Source of the DNA: an archaeon | Lineage (GTDB): Archaea; Thermoproteota; QMWL01 | NCBI GenBank assembly: GCA_003661605.2 | Contig: QMWL02000002.1 | Location: 1-26,402, forward strand | Direction of reading: 5' to 3' | DNA length: 26,402 bases | Shown: in pieces, positions 6,122 through 16,735 of the stretch | Layout of the letters: every line of letters begins with the position of its first letter | Numbering within the stretch: the stretch's first letter is position 1 | Notes under the pieces: model-generated | Seen by the model: the letters and a program-made list of their open reading frames with translations, nothing else | What the model was told of the DNA's origin: nothing | The model's database searches: none | Position numbers and translations under genes: made by a program

Positions 6122-9100
6122 GCGAAAAAGAGGAATCTGGTTGGTTAAGCCGTGAGGATCTAGAGTTCCTTGCTAGTAAGATCGTTGAACGAGGAGGTCT
6201 CACGCAACACCATATCCGCTCCTTTGAGCGATTTGTAGATATCGAGCTTCCTCGCTTATTCAAGGCGATCAGTCCAATTGAGATTCAAGCCGATCCTCAC
6301 CCCTACCGCTTAGTCTTTGAACGCGTATTTGTAGAGAAGCCGAAGATCAGCGAGGACCACTATGGGCAGCAGCGGCGAGAGCGCTTGCTATATCCATATG
6401 AGGCACGTATCAGGAACATCTCCTACACAGGTCGTGTGTACGTTGATGTAGTAGAGGAGTACGAGATTCGTGGACAACGAGAACTCACATTCACTCACGA
6501 ACGTCTTTACGTATGCGATCTACCAATTATGGTCAAATCTCGTTACTGCAATCTTCATGGACTCGATCGAGACCAACTTCTTGCATTAAGAGAAGACCCA
6601 AATGATCCAGGAGGGTACTTTATCATTAATGGTTCTGAGCGAGTTATCATGGCCTTCGAAGAGCTTGCTCCTAACACGATACTCATTGAGAAGCCTAAAC
6701 GAGGGACCGGTGGCGACTACGTAGCTAAGGTCTTCTCCTGCGTTTTAGGAACTCGTGTTCGTAACGAGGTTCGGTTAAAACGCGGGGGGCAATTTACCGT
6801 AACAATACCTGGAGCGATACCCGAGCTACCCCTCTTTGTTGTTCTTAGAGCATTAGGGATGAAAACCGATAAGGAAATCGCCGACGCTATTACCGTCGAA
6901 GACGATCTTCGAATCGAGATTCTTCCAGGACTTGCTGAACTCAAGGAAATACCAACCGTTCAAGCAGCAATAGAGTACATAGGCAACCGTGTAGCGCCTG
7001 GTCATGCACGTGAATATCGTGTGGCGCGCGCTCAAAACCTCCTCGACAACAATCTACTACCGCATCTGGGAACCAAACCTTCTGATCGGCTAAAGAAAGC
7101 TTACTTCCTCGCGGAAATGGCATCTCGTCTTCTATATCTTCGCGCTGGTCGAAGGAATCCTGATGATAAAGACCATTACGCAAACAAGAGAATACGCCTC
7201 GCTGGGGACCTGCTTGCTGAACTCCTTCGGGGTCTTTTGAATCGTCTAGTAAGGGACGTAAAGTACCAGTTAGAGAAGACTACCCTAAAGAGACGTCCCG
7301 AAAGTAGGGTAGAACTCGCCTTCCGTGCAACATTCCTCACAGAACGTATACGTACAGCAATGGCTACTGGCAACTGGGGTCGTGGGCGCGTTGGCGTTAC
7401 CCAAGTACTTGATCGGAACAACCGCATTGCTACGATCAGCCATCTCCGCCGCATACAATCCCCCATGAGTAGAATGCAACCTCACTTTGAAGCACGAGAC
7501 CTTCACCCTACTCACTTTGGTCGTCTCTGTCCCTTCGAAACGCCTGAGGGGACTAACTGTGGTCTCATTAAGCACCTAGCTCTGTGCGCAGAGATAACAT
7601 GGGGGGCCGATGATCGGGAGATCAGGCGCATTCTACGGCAGATTGAACGCTGGCAAGAACTAGAGGGCTTACCAAAAGACGACATTCGAATAATCCCCGT
7701 AGATAAACTGCGCATTTGGTTTGAGACAGCATCAGAGGGAGAACGACCTCATGTCGATGCGCTACTACGAAACATTCGCATCAGCTTTCACAAAGTGTTC
7801 CTTAATGGTGAATTCCTAGGCTATGTTAGAAATGCATTCAAACTGGCTGAGTATATCAAAAGTCTGCGTAGGCAGGGAAGGATTAATCATCAGGTAAACG
7901 TAGCGGTTCTTCAGGGTAACAAGCTGGCTGATGGAACTCCTTGCTATGAAGCGTACATTTGGACAGATCCTGGTCGCGTTCGTCGTCCCCTTGTCGTTGT
8001 TGAGAATGGAAAGCCAAAGCTCACTAAAGAACATGTTGAAAAACTAAAGTCTGGGGAGTTAACAATAGATGATCTTATTGAAGCAGGTATTATAGAGTAC
8101 CTAGATGCTGGTGAAGAGGAGAACGCGTACGTAGCCCTCACCTACGAGCAACTAACTCCAGAACATACACACCTTGAAATTCTACATGATGCCTTCCTCG
8201 GTGCTTGTGCATCGTTAATCCCCTACATCAATCACAACCAGTCTCCTCGCAACTCTCAAGAAGCTGCGATGGCGAAGCAGTCTATAGGCATCCCCTCAAT
8301 AGATATCTTCATACGTCCTGAGTCGCGTGCGCATCTGCTAACCTATCCTCAGAAGCCGATCGTAGAAACTTTTGGAACCAGAGTACTGCGGTATGATGAA
8401 TACCCCTGTGGACAGAACTTTGTAGTAGCAGTACTACCCTTTGAAGCGTATAATATGGAAGATGCTGTTATTATAAACAAGTCCGCAATCGACCGCGGTC
8501 TTGCACGTTCGTTCTTCTACCGGTTATACGAAGCAGAGTGTCGCCACCACGTTGGAGGGCAGCGAGACGAGATCGAAAAACCTACTCCTGAAAACCTTCG
8601 CGGTTATCGTGGTGAGCAAGCATACCGTCTTATTGAAGAGGATGGTATTGCATACGTCGAGGCTGAAGCATCGGGCGGGGATGTGATCATCGGCAAGACT
8701 AGTCCACCGCGCTTCTTCGAAGAAATTCGTCGCTTCGGTCTACAGCAAATGATCAGAAGAGATTCTTCTGTTGCTATGCGGCCCGCTGAGAAGGGAGTTG
8801 TAGATCGCGTTTGGATAACCGAATCGATTCATGGTAATCGGATCGTAAAGGTACGGATCCGTGATCATCGAATACCCGAGATCGGGGACAAGTTTGCTAG
8901 CCGCCATGGTCAGAAGGGAGTAATCGGAATGATCTATCCACAGGAAGACATGCCGTTCACCGAAAGTGGAATCGTCCCGGATCTCATCATCAATCCACAC
9001 GCCTTCCCCTCACGTATGACAGTAGGTCAGTTCTACGAATCAATGGCTGGCAAGTGCATGACCGACCGAGTTTGCAAGCACCCTGTTACCTACGAGGAGC

Positions 9101-9603
9101 TGCGCCAGGAACTAATCAGGATGGGCTTTCAGCCCAATGGTCGAGAAGTAATGTATGATGGTAGAACCGGAAAGCGATATGAAGTGGAGATATTCATAGG
9201 GATTGTATACTATCAAAAACTGCACCACATGGTTGCTGACAAAATACACGCACGTGCCCGTGGACAGGTTCAGATGCTTACACGTCAGCCTACTCAAGGA
9301 CGTGCCCGCGGCGGAGGCCTCCGTTTTGGAGAAATGGAGCGCGATGCGCTCATAGGTCATGGAGCTGCTTTCACACTAAAAGATCGAATGCTTGACGAAT
9401 CTGATAGGACTCGAATTCTTGTTTGTGAGAACTGTGGAAGCATAGCTTGGTTTGACGTAAAGCAGCAACGCGCTATATGCCCTATATGCAAAGATAAAGC
9501 GGTTGTTGCTACAGTTACCGTATCATACGCCTTCAAACTACTGCTACAGGAACTCATGAGCCTCTGTATATATCCTAAACTCATACTCAAAGGCTACGGG
9601 TAA
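6118..9603 (+). CDS. rpoB: DNA-directed RNA polymerase subunit B (Rpo2), unsplit
   Basis: This is the second-largest polymerase subunit, forming one wall of the active-site cleft. The chain is a single 1161 residues, so the B'/B'' split seen in many euryarchaea is absent. Visible family blocks, in order, are [12 protein letters not shown], the [12 protein letters not shown] region, [18 protein letters not shown] (fork/link region), [31 protein letters not shown] (hybrid-binding lysines) and [23 protein letters not shown] (clamp switch). A C-terminal zinc site CENC/CPIC is at C1103, C1106, C1121 and C1124. No intein or frameshift is seen. It overlaps rpoH by 4 bases and is followed by rpoA after 2 bases. 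Confidence 0.98.
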   Translation: MSEKEESGWLSREDLEFLASKIVERGGLTQHHIRSFERFVDIELPRLFKAISPIEIQADPHPYRLVFERVFVEKPKISEDHYGQQRRERLLYPYEARIRNISYTGRVYVDVVEEYEIRGQRELTFTHERLYVCDLPIMVKSRYCNLHGLDRDQLLALREDPNDPGGYFIINGSERVIMAFEELAPNTILIEKPKRGTGGDYVAKVFSCVLGTRVRNEVRLKRGGQFTVTIPGAIPELPLFVVLRALGMKTDKEIADAITVEDDLRIEILPGLAELKEIPTVQAAIEYIGNRVAPGHAREYRVARAQNLLDNNLLPHLGTKPSDRLKKAYFLAEMASRLLYLRAGRRNPDDKDHYANKRIRLAGDLLAELLRGLLNRLVRDVKYQLEKTTLKRRPESRVELAFRATFLTERIRTAMATGNWGRGRVGVTQVLDRNNRIATISHLRRIQSPMSRMQPHFEARDLHPTHFGRLCPFETPEGTNCGLIKHLALCAEITWGADDREIRRILRQIERWQELEGLPKDDIRIIPVDKLRIWFETASEGERPHVDALLRNIRISFHKVFLNGEFLGYVRNAFKLAEYIKSLRRQGRINHQVNVAVLQGNKLADGTPCYEAYIWTDPGRVRRPLVVVENGKPKLTKEHVEKLKSGELTIDDLIEAGIIEYLDAGEEENAYVALTYEQLTPEHTHLEILHDAFLGACASLIPYINHNQSPRNSQEAAMAKQSIGIPSIDIFIRPESRAHLLTYPQKPIVETFGTRVLRYDEYPCGQNFVVAVLPFEAYNMEDAVIINKSAIDRGLARSFFYRLYEAECRHHVGGQRDEIEKPTPENLRGYRGEQAYRLIEEDGIAYVEAEASGGDVIIGKTSPPRFFEEIRRFGLQQMIRRDSSVAMRPAEKGVVDRVWITESIHGNRIVKVRIRDHRIPEIGDKFASRHGQKGVIGMIYPQEDMPFTESGIVPDLIINPHAFPSRMTVGQFYESMAGKCMTDRVCKHPVTYEELRQELIRMGFQPNGREVMYDGRTGKRYEVEIFIGIVYYQKLHHMVADKIHARARGQVQMLTRQPTQGRARGGGLRFGEMERDALIGHGAAFTLKDRMLDESDRTRILVCENCGSIAWFDVKQQRAICPICKDKAVVATVTVSYAFKLLLQELMSLCIYPKLILKGYG

Positions 9604-9605
9604 AC

Positions 9606-12600
9606 ATGAGCTTCTTCGAACAATACCCGAGCAAACGCATCGCCGCGATAAAATTCCAGATGATGTCACCCAGCCTAATGCAGAAGCTAGCTGTTGTTAA
9701 GATCCGAAGCACCGAAACCTACGACGAAGACGGTAGTCCCATCCCGTTTGGTGTAATGGATCCACGCCTAGGAACTCTCGAACCGGGTCAGACTTGCTCT
9801 ACCTGCGGCAATGTGGCCCCCTACTGCCCGGGTCATTTCGGAGTTATTGAACTCGCAGAGCCAGTGGTACACTATGCATTCGCAAAGTACATTCTCACAT
9901 TGTTACGCTGTACATGTCAGAGCTGTGGACGGATTCTTCTAACGGATGAGGAGATTCAGAAGTTCATGGAGCGTATTGAGCGAGCAAAGCAGTTTGGTGA
10001 GCGGGTTCCCCGCTCTATATACGACGAGGTTGCTCTAACTGCTCGAAAGCGAAAGACCTGTCCACGCTGCGGAGCCAGCCAGCTACAGATTGAGTATGAA
10101 AAACCGACCAACTTCTACATAATCGATGAACGTGGTGTCCGAATACGACTAGCGCCCTTCCAAATCCGAGAAATGCTACAGAAAATCCCGAACGAAGACT
10201 GTCGTCTACTTGGTATGGATGCTCCAGAGAGCTGCCGACCCGAGTGGATGGTTCTTACCATGCTCCCTGTACCGCCCATTTACGTTAGACCTTCCATTAC
10301 ACTCGAAACAGGAATCCGCGCCGAGGACGACCTTACACATAAGCTGGTTGACATTGTAAAGGTCAACGAACGCCTACGGGAGCACAAACAAAGTGGAGCA
10401 CCACCTATATGTGTGCTTGATCAGAGAGAGCTTCTTCAATACCACGTTTCTGTTTACTTCGACAACGAGATAAGCGGCCTCCCCCCCGCTAGACACAGGT
10501 CCGGAAGAGAGCTAAAAACGCTAGCCCAGCGGTTAAAGGGTAAGGAAGGTAGGTTCCGAGGAAACCTGACCGGAAAACGAGTTAACTTCTCTGCACGTAG
10601 CGTAATCTCTCCAGATCCCTCTCTAGAAATCGATGAGGTCGGCATACCCGAGGTGGTTGCTCGTAAGCTAACAATACCTGAAAAAGTGACCGAGTGGAAT
10701 ATTGAACAGCTAAAGGAGATGGTGATGAGAGGACCCGAAGACCCTCGAGGCGCACTCTACATCATACGCCCTGGTGGTCAACGTATCAAATTAGAGTATG
10801 TCGATCGCCGCAAGATAGCAGAGGAGCTTGCTCCCGGTTATATCGTAGAAAGGTATCTGCGAGACGGCGACTACGTTCTGTTTAACCGACAACCAACTCT
10901 ACACCGTATCTCTATCATGGCACACCGCGTACGTGTTCTTCCAGGAAGAACCTTCCGCTTACACCTAGTTGTCTGTCCACCTTACAATGCCGACTTCGAT
11001 GGAGATGAGATGAATGTTCATGTTTCTCAAGGTGAAGAAGCGCGAGCGGAGACAGAATTACTTCTTGCTGTAAAGCACCATATATTATCCCCGCGCTATG
11101 GTGGCGCTATCATCGGTAGTAAGATCGACTTCGTTACAGCCGCCTATCTACTTACTCATCGCAACACCTACTTAGACAAAGCGACCGTTTGCAACCTACT
11201 TGCAGCAGCAGGCTTAGCCATCCCACTTCCGGAACCTGTTAAGAAAGAGCCTAAGCCTCTCTGGACTGGTAAGCAAGTTTTCAGCATGTTGCTACCTAAG
11301 GACTTCAACTACGTCGGTAAAGCTAGCATTTGCCGTAAGTGCCGGCAATGCCTCAAAGAGAAGTGCCCATATGATGCCTATGTTGTTGTAAAGCAAGGTC
11401 AGCTTCTTTGCGGTGTAATCGACCGAAATTCCATTGGAGCGGAGAGAGCGGACACACTATACCACCATCTTGTAAAGGAGTATGGTAGCGACTTCGCTAA
11501 GTGGTTCCTGACTGCGCTCTGTAACATGCTACGTAAGTTCATTACGGAACGAGGGTTTTCCTACGGGCTCGACGAACTAGTACTGCCTGAGGAGGCTAGG
11601 GGAAGAATCCGGAAGCTAATTCAGGAGATGCTAGATGAGTCAGACAAAGTTATTGAAAAATACCTGAGAGGAAAGCTAGAACCGCTGCCCGGCAAGACTC
11701 CTGAAGAAACCCTCGATATCTACTTACTTGATATTCACTCCAAGATTAGAGACAAAATCGGCAAAGTGGTCTCTGAGGTTCTTCCTGAGAATAACGAAGG
11801 TGTGGTCATGACTTCAACAGGAGCTAGAGGAAGCGCGCTTAACATCTGGCAGATGACTGCCCTAGTAGGTCAGCAATCGATGCGAGGTCGCCTCATTATC
11901 CGCGGTTATCGGGATCGAACCCTTCCTCACTTCAAATGGGGCGATTTGCGCCCTACAGCGCGAGGTCTCGTGCTAAACTCGTACTTCTCCGGTCTGAACT
12001 TCATCGAGATATTTTTCCACGCAATGAGCGGTCGTGAGAGTCTGGTCGATACTGCTGTGCGTACGCAGCAGAGCGGCTACATGCAGCGACGTCTCATACA
12101 CGCACTCTCTCACCTCGTTGCCAGCTACGATGGTAGTGTACGCGATCCATATGGCCGCATCGTGCAATTCCTGTACGGGGAAGACGGAACAGATCCCGCA
12201 AAAAGCGATCACGGAAAGATAGTAAACGTACCTCGCTTGCTCGACCGCATTAAGCTTGCTCTGGGCAGTTATGGCGAACGTGCGTCTAGAGAATATGTAA
12301 AGCAGAAACTTGAGAAAATTCGCGACCTTATTCCTCTCAGCCTATGGGAGGAAGTGCGTCAAATCCTATCACGCGAAACGCTCACAAAACCTGTTGTTGA
12401 CGAGCTGATACGTCAGATAGTTGCAAAGCGTGAGCAATCAAAGATCGAACCAGGAGAGGCCGTTGGAGTTGTCGCAGCTCAATCAATAGGAGAACCTGGG
12501 ACACAAATGACTCTTCGAACCTTCCACTATGCGGGTGTTCGAGAAATGAACGTAACACTCGGTCTTCCCAGATTAATTGAAATCGTTGATGCTCGCAGAA

Positions 12601-13466
12601 CGCCATCCACCCCAATAATGACGATACGGCTGAAGGCGCCTCACAACAGAAGTGCGCAGCGTGCCTCACTCGTTGCGGAGAAAGTCTGTGAGGTAACTCT
12701 TCAGGATGTGATCGATAGCATTGAAGAGGATGCGATCGGCGGCTTTGTACGGGTTTATGTAAATAAACAGCGGCTACAACACTACGGGCTATCCTTCGAA
12801 GACCTTAAGTCTAAGGTGCGTGGAAGAGGACGAATAGTGTCTTTCAACGAGGAAGAGGGCTTTATCGAGTTTGAAATCGGTGCTAAAGACTACATACGTC
12901 GCAGAAATCGCTTGCTTTCAACACCAATAGCAGGTATTCCTGGCATCAAGCGTGCTTTAGTCGAACGCGATGCTTCAACAGGCGAGTGGTATATCCGAAC
13001 AGAGGGCTCGAACCTCCGCGAACTCTTCAGAAAAATCGCTGAAGGGGAACTTTCAGAGATCGATCCTTGTAGAACTTACTCTAACGATTTACACGAAGTA
13101 CATGAGGTGCTCGGTGTAGAAGCAGCTCGCGAGCTTATCGTGAGAGAAATCAAAGGTGTGCTCGAAGAACAGGGGCTAGATGTAGACATACGCCACGTAA
13201 TGCTTGTAGCGGACGCCATGACGCATTTCGGTGACGTTCGTGCAATAGGTCGCCATGGCATAGTTCGTAGCAAAGATAGCGTGCTTGCGCGCGCTGCGTT
13301 TGAAATCACAGTACCAACACTAGTTGACGCTGCTGTTCGGGGGGAGGTAGACGAGCTTCGTGGGGTAACGGAGAATATAATCGTCGGACAAGTCATTCCC
13401 GTGGGAACAGGACTCGCTGAAGTCTTCATGAAACTACCAAGCCTTGAAGAAGCGCTAGTGGAGTAG
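9606..13466 (+). CDS. rpoA: DNA-directed RNA polymerase subunit A, unsplit A'+A'' (Rpo1)
   Basis: This is the largest, catalytic polymerase subunit. The 1286-residue reading frame covers both halves that most archaea encode as rpoA1 and rpoA2. The N-terminal zinc region CSTCGNVAPYCPGHFG is followed by the clamp. The Mg-binding NADFDGDEMN has D463, D465 and D467. GYRDRTLPHFKWGDL and the bridge-helix region FFHAMSGRESLVDTAVRTQQSGYMQRR come next. The trigger-loop part GVVAAQSIGEPGTQMTLRTFHYAG begins at residue 954, in the portion usually called A''. There is no stop, start signal or intein at the usual A'/A'' junction. An extra Cys cluster lies at C576, C579, C582 and C587. Confidence 0.98.
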   Translation: MSFFEQYPSKRIAAIKFQMMSPSLMQKLAVVKIRSTETYDEDGSPIPFGVMDPRLGTLEPGQTCSTCGNVAPYCPGHFGVIELAEPVVHYAFAKYILTLLRCTCQSCGRILLTDEEIQKFMERIERAKQFGERVPRSIYDEVALTARKRKTCPRCGASQLQIEYEKPTNFYIIDERGVRIRLAPFQIREMLQKIPNEDCRLLGMDAPESCRPEWMVLTMLPVPPIYVRPSITLETGIRAEDDLTHKLVDIVKVNERLREHKQSGAPPICVLDQRELLQYHVSVYFDNEISGLPPARHRSGRELKTLAQRLKGKEGRFRGNLTGKRVNFSARSVISPDPSLEIDEVGIPEVVARKLTIPEKVTEWNIEQLKEMVMRGPEDPRGALYIIRPGGQRIKLEYVDRRKIAEELAPGYIVERYLRDGDYVLFNRQPTLHRISIMAHRVRVLPGRTFRLHLVVCPPYNADFDGDEMNVHVSQGEEARAETELLLAVKHHILSPRYGGAIIGSKIDFVTAAYLLTHRNTYLDKATVCNLLAAAGLAIPLPEPVKKEPKPLWTGKQVFSMLLPKDFNYVGKASICRKCRQCLKEKCPYDAYVVVKQGQLLCGVIDRNSIGAERADTLYHHLVKEYGSDFAKWFLTALCNMLRKFITERGFSYGLDELVLPEEARGRIRKLIQEMLDESDKVIEKYLRGKLEPLPGKTPEETLDIYLLDIHSKIRDKIGKVVSEVLPENNEGVVMTSTGARGSALNIWQMTALVGQQSMRGRLIIRGYRDRTLPHFKWGDLRPTARGLVLNSYFSGLNFIEIFFHAMSGRESLVDTAVRTQQSGYMQRRLIHALSHLVASYDGSVRDPYGRIVQFLYGEDGTDPAKSDHGKIVNVPRLLDRIKLALGSYGERASREYVKQKLEKIRDLIPLSLWEEVRQILSRETLTKPVVDELIRQIVAKREQSKIEPGEAVGVVAAQSIGEPGTQMTLRTFHYAGVREMNVTLGLPRLIEIVDARRTPSTPIMTIRLKAPHNRSAQRASLVAEKVCEVTLQDVIDSIEEDAIGGFVRVYVNKQRLQHYGLSFEDLKSKVRGRGRIVSFNEEEGFIEFEIGAKDYIRRRNRLLSTPIAGIPGIKRALVERDASTGEWYIRTEGSNLRELFRKIAEGELSEIDPCRTYSNDLHEVHEVLGVEAARELIVREIKGVLEEQGLDVDIRHVMLVADAMTHFGDVRAIGRHGIVRSKDSVLARAAFEITVPTLVDAAVRGEVDELRGVTENIIVGQVIPVGTGLAEVFMKLPSLEEALVE

Positions 13467-13468
13467 CA

Positions 13469-13804
13469 ATGATCTACAAAATAAACCTAGATAAAGCTAC
13501 GCTGTCGCGTGAGTTTACCGCACTACTACGTACAGGAAGCTACGTCTACGGATATAGAGAAGTTACGCGCTTACTAAAACGCGGTTCCTGCAAAGCGTTG
13601 ATTCTCGCAGAAGGCTCCGCGGAGCACGTGTACAACGACGTACTGTATTATGCGCGACTGAGTAACACACCCGTACTAATTTACAAAGGATCTAGTAAGG
13701 AGCTTGGCGGTCTATTAGGTAAACGGTTTCCCATATCCGTACTGGCGATAGTCAAGGAAGGCGAGTGTAGGCTATTAACCCTTGTAAGAGAGCAACACGG
13801 TTGA
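13469..13804 (+). CDS. rpl30e: Ribosomal protein L30e
   Basis: This 111-residue large-subunit protein belongs to the L7Ae/L30e/S12e RNA-binding fold. It shows the family course: an N-terminal helix, YGYREVTRLLKRGSCKALILAEGS (conserved G...K strand), the helix around YNDVLYYARLSNTPVLIYKGSSKELGGLLGK, and SVLAIV in the C-terminal strand. It lies 2 bases after rpoA and its TGA overlaps the nusA TTG, matching the conserved archaeal order rpoA-rpl30e-nusA-rps12. Confidence 0.93.
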   Translation: MIYKINLDKATLSREFTALLRTGSYVYGYREVTRLLKRGSCKALILAEGSAEHVYNDVLYYARLSNTPVLIYKGSSKELGGLLGKRFPISVLAIVKEGECRLLTLVREQHG

Positions 13805-14277
13805 ATCGAAGACGCGGCAAGAAGATACTGACTGTGCGTGAAATCCACTACATGCAGCTTTTTGAAACCTTAACGGGATTACAACCGGATCACTGTATAG
13901 TTGACGATGAGTTTAACCGAGTCATATTTATCGTAAAGTTTCCCTCTTATGAAAACCTAGCTCCCGAACAGGTTTATCGACGAATCGATCGCGCTGTGAA
14001 GGGGGTCACTCGAATCCTGGAACGCGAGATCGGACGTACCATTACTGTCATACCTTACAGCGATAAACTCGAGGAGTTCGTACAACACCTCTTCAGACCT
14101 GCCCACGTTCTCAGCGTTCGGCTGATAGAGTACGGATCGAACAGAAAGACGCTCCTCGTAACAGTCCCCTACGAGGAAAGATCGCTTGCCATAGGAAGAA
14201 GCGGTCATCGAGTGAAGCTAGCGGAGTGTGTGCTGCACTTGTACTACGGTATCGATAGAGTGCGCGTTATATCCTGA
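13801..14277 (+). CDS. nusA: Archaeal NusA-like KH-domain transcription factor
   Basis: Archaeal NusA keeps only the two KH RNA-binding domains of bacterial NusA; it is thought to act in transcription elongation or termination. The 158-residue protein starts with TTG, overlapping the rpl30e stop. Recognisable parts are REIHYMQLFETLTGL at the N-terminus, CIVDDEFNRVIFIV, and the second KH loop AIGRSGHRVKLAECVL near residue 132-147 (GxxG is GRSG). Length and position between rpl30e and rps12 fit the family. Confidence 0.92.
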   Translation: MNRRRGKKILTVREIHYMQLFETLTGLQPDHCIVDDEFNRVIFIVKFPSYENLAPEQVYRRIDRAVKGVTRILEREIGRTITVIPYSDKLEEFVQHLFRPAHVLSVRLIEYGSNRKTLLVTVPYEERSLAIGRSGHRVKLAECVLHLYYGIDRVRVIS

Positions 14278-14283
14278 AGCAAA

Positions 14284-14294
14284 AACTCTAATAG
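14284..14294 (+). promoter_or_regulatory. Candidate TATA box for rps12
   Basis: AACTCTAATAG lies about 25-35 bases before the rps12 ATG at 14319, in a 41-base spacer after nusA. It fits the spacing seen before other genes in this window and would give a leaderless internal transcript. Confidence 0.4.
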
Positions 14295-14318
14295 CTACCT
14301 CAAAGCTCTTCCCCTCCC

Positions 14319-14756
14319 ATGGCGAAGAAGCCAAGAGGCGAGTTCGCGGCTCGCGCGCTCATCAAGCATAGACGCAAGTTTAGGTGGTATGATGTGTATT
14401 ACAAACGACGAATGCTCCGACTCAAGGAGAAGTTCGACCCGCTTGAAGGAGCTCCTCAGGCACGGGGGATCGTCATCGAAAAGGTAGGTCGGGAAAGCCG
14501 ACAACCGAACTCAGCTGTTCGAAAGTGTGTGCGAGTTCAGCTCATCAAAAACAACAAGATAGTGACCGCATTCGTTCCTTGGGACGGCGGTCTCCTATAC
14601 ATCGACGAGCACGATGAAGTAATCATCGAAGGCATCGGTGGTTCACAAGGACGCGCTTATGGAGACCTCCCCGGCGTTCGATGGCGTGTTGTCATGGTAA
14701 ACGGTGTATCGCTCAAAGAGCTGATACGCGGAAAGAAGGAGAAACCACGCAGGTAG
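14319..14756 (+). CDS. rps12: Ribosomal protein S12 (uS12)
   Basis: uS12 lies at the decoding centre of the small subunit and controls accuracy. The 145-residue protein has the archaeal N-terminal extension and the conserved loop [14 protein letters not shown] beginning at residue 62. The second conserved loop is [28 protein letters not shown]. The basic C-terminus ends in GKKEKPRR. rps7 begins 1 base after its stop. Confidence 0.98.
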   Translation: MAKKPRGEFAARALIKHRRKFRWYDVYYKRRMLRLKEKFDPLEGAPQARGIVIEKVGRESRQPNSAVRKCVRVQLIKNNKIVTAFVPWDGGLLYIDEHDEVIIEGIGGSQGRAYGDLPGVRWRVVMVNGVSLKELIRGKKEKPRR

Positions 14757-14757
14757 A

Positions 14758-15357
14758 TTGTCTAGCCGCAGTAAGATCAGAAAAGAAATCGCTTCGAAGA
14801 TAAAGTTATTCGGCAAATGGAGCTTCGAAAACATCACAGTAAATGACCCTGGCCTAAAGGACTACATCTCCCTCACACCGGTGTACTTCCCTCATAGCGA
14901 AGGACGACATGAAAAACAGCGATTTCTGAAAAGTAAGGTAAACATAGTTGAACGACTTGTCAACCAGTTAATGCGTCCTGGTCAGAATTGTGGCAAAAAA
15001 CACCTTGCTATTCGCATTGTTCGGAATGCGTTTGAATATATTCATCAAATGACGGGAGAAAACCCAATCCAAGTGCTAGTGCGCGCGATCGAGAACGCTG
15101 CTCCTCGCGAAGAGGTAACACGAGTAATGTACGGTGGTATCGTATATCCTATCGCAGTAGACGTTTCCCCTCAGCGTCGCGTAGACCTAGCCTTACGGCA
15201 CATCGCTACTGGTGCCCGACAGCGAGCCTTCAGAAGCGTCCGATCTATCGATGTTTGCCTTGCTGAGGAAATGATGCTCGCCGCCAACAACGATCCTAAG
15301 AGCTACGCGATTTCCAAAAAACTGGAGATAGAGCGAATCGCCGAATCTAGTCGATAG
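14758..15357 (+). CDS. rps7: Ribosomal protein S7 (uS7)
   Basis: uS7 starts head assembly of the small subunit by binding 16S rRNA. The 199-residue protein begins with TTG one base after the rps12 stop. It contains [54 protein letters not shown] (the conserved Glu-rich helix), [24 protein letters not shown] and the C-terminal [18 protein letters not shown], all standard for archaeal S7. Confidence 0.98.
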   Translation: MSSRSKIRKEIASKIKLFGKWSFENITVNDPGLKDYISLTPVYFPHSEGRHEKQRFLKSKVNIVERLVNQLMRPGQNCGKKHLAIRIVRNAFEYIHQMTGENPIQVLVRAIENAAPREEVTRVMYGGIVYPIAVDVSPQRRVDLALRHIATGARQRAFRSVRSIDVCLAEEMMLAANNDPKSYAISKKLEIERIAESSR

Positions 15358-15374
15358 AGCGGAAGTCGTCGAAG

Positions 15375-15383
15375 GCTTTATTA
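15375..15383 (+). promoter_or_regulatory. Candidate TATA box for the EF-1-alpha gene
   Basis: GCTTTATTA lies 24-32 bases before the ATG at 15407, in the 49-base spacer after rps7. It is one of the clearest box-A candidates here and predicts a leaderless transcript for this very highly expressed gene. Confidence 0.55.
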
Positions 15384-15406
15384 GGAGAGATTCTCGCAGC
15401 ACTGCG

Positions 15407-16726
15407 ATGAGCAGCAAAGGTAAACCTCATCTAAACCTGGTGACCGTTGGACACGTTGATCACGGTAAGTCAACGCTAGTTGGTCACCTGCTATACAAAC
15501 TAGGTTTCGTCGATGAGCGAACGATTCAGGAGTATGCAAAGCTATCGGAGAAGCTAGGGAAGGGTGATTCGTGGAAGTTCGCCTGGGTCCTAGACAAACT
15601 GAAGGAGGAGCGAGAGCGAGGTCTTACGATTGACCTGGGCTTCTACAGCTTCGAGACCCGGAAGTACTACTACACCCTAGTAGACGCACCCGGGCATCGC
15701 GACTTCATCAAGAATATGATCACCGGTGCGAGTCAAGCAGACGTTGCTCTACTAGTCGTTTCGGCAAAGAAAGGAGAGTTCGAAACAGGCATCTCAATGA
15801 AGGGTCAAACCGTGGAGCACGCGCTTCTCTGCCGTACGCTAGGCGTACCTCAGATGGTAGTTGCTATTACTAAGATGGACGACCCAAGTGTTAGCTGGTC
15901 GAAGGAGCGCTATGAGGAGGTTAAGGGCGCTGTAGAGGGTATACTTCGTAGAATCGGGTACGACACTTCTAAGATACCCTTCGTACCTGTATCCGGGTGG
16001 ACGGGCGACAACCTCGTAGAGCAGAGTAGCAACATGTCCTGGTATGATGGACCCACTTTGGTCGAAGCTCTCGATATGATGCAAGTACCGCCTCGCCCTA
16101 TCGACAAGCCCTTACGCATCCCCATCCAAAACGTGTATTCCATCACCGGAGTAGGTACTGTTCCTGTTGGACGTGTGGAAACGGGCATTATCCGCGTTGG
16201 AGATCAGGTGGTGTTTATGCCTGAAGGTGTTGGAGGCGAGGTACGTAGCATAGAGATGCACCACACTCCACTAAAGGAAGCAGGTCCAGGTGATAACATC
16301 GGATTTAACGTACGAGGAATATCACGCACCGACGTTCGCCGTGGCAGTGTTGCGGGACATCCTGACAATCCTCCAACAATCGTTAAGGAGTTCATCGGTC
16401 AAATCATCGTAGTACAGCATCCTACCGCTATTGCTGCAGGGTATACTCCTGTAATGCACGCACACACCTCACGAACACCTGTTCAATTCGCTGAGCTTAT
16501 CGCTAAGCTAGACCCACGTACTGGTCAGAAAGTCGAGGATAACCCATCCTTCCTAAGAGCTGGTGATGCTGCTATTGTTCGCTTCCAACTGATGAAGCCT
16601 GTCGTCATAGAGGAGCACGCAAAGATACCGCAGCTGGGTCGTTTTGCGATTAGAGACATGGGGATAACTGTAGCTGTAGGCGTAGTCAAGCAGATCACTC
16701 AGACTGGTCAGCCTCTAAGACGCTAA
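15407..16726 (+). CDS. tuf: Translation elongation factor 1-alpha (aEF-Tu)
   Basis: This GTPase brings aminoacyl-tRNA to the ribosome. The 439-residue protein has the G1 loop GHVDHGKST (15-23), the switch II motif DAPGHRDF (93-100) and the base-specificity motif TKMD (155-158). Domains 2 and 3 follow with GVGTVPVGRVETG, GPGDNIGFNVRG and HAHTSRTPVQF. Length and motifs match archaeal EF-1-alpha rather than SelB or aIF2-gamma. It lies in the usual archaeal place between rps7 and rps10. Confidence 0.98.
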   Translation: MSSKGKPHLNLVTVGHVDHGKSTLVGHLLYKLGFVDERTIQEYAKLSEKLGKGDSWKFAWVLDKLKEERERGLTIDLGFYSFETRKYYYTLVDAPGHRDFIKNMITGASQADVALLVVSAKKGEFETGISMKGQTVEHALLCRTLGVPQMVVAITKMDDPSVSWSKERYEEVKGAVEGILRRIGYDTSKIPFVPVSGWTGDNLVEQSSNMSWYDGPTLVEALDMMQVPPRPIDKPLRIPIQNVYSITGVGTVPVGRVETGIIRVGDQVVFMPEGVGGEVRSIEMHHTPLKEAGPGDNIGFNVRGISRTDVRRGSVAGHPDNPPTIVKEFIGQIIVVQHPTAIAAGYTPVMHAHTSRTPVQFAELIAKLDPRTGQKVEDNPSFLRAGDAAIVRFQLMKPVVIEEHAKIPQLGRFAIRDMGITVAVGVVKQITQTGQPLRR

Positions 16727-16735
16727 ATCCGTTTT

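Noticed and set aside
10480..10492. Run of seven C within rpoA, a possible frameshift site
   Set aside because: The translation stays in the conserved RpoA sequence on both sides, so no frameshift is needed.
12200..12470. Looked for a split between A' and A'' subunit genes of RNA polymerase
   Set aside because: The frame is continuous, with conserved sequence on both sides and no stop codon; the gene is unsplit.
12382..12669. Minus-strand and alternate-frame open stretches inside rpoA, rpoB and rpl3 (for example here)
   Set aside because: They lie wholly within highly conserved genes, have no recognisable domains and are expected from codon bias.
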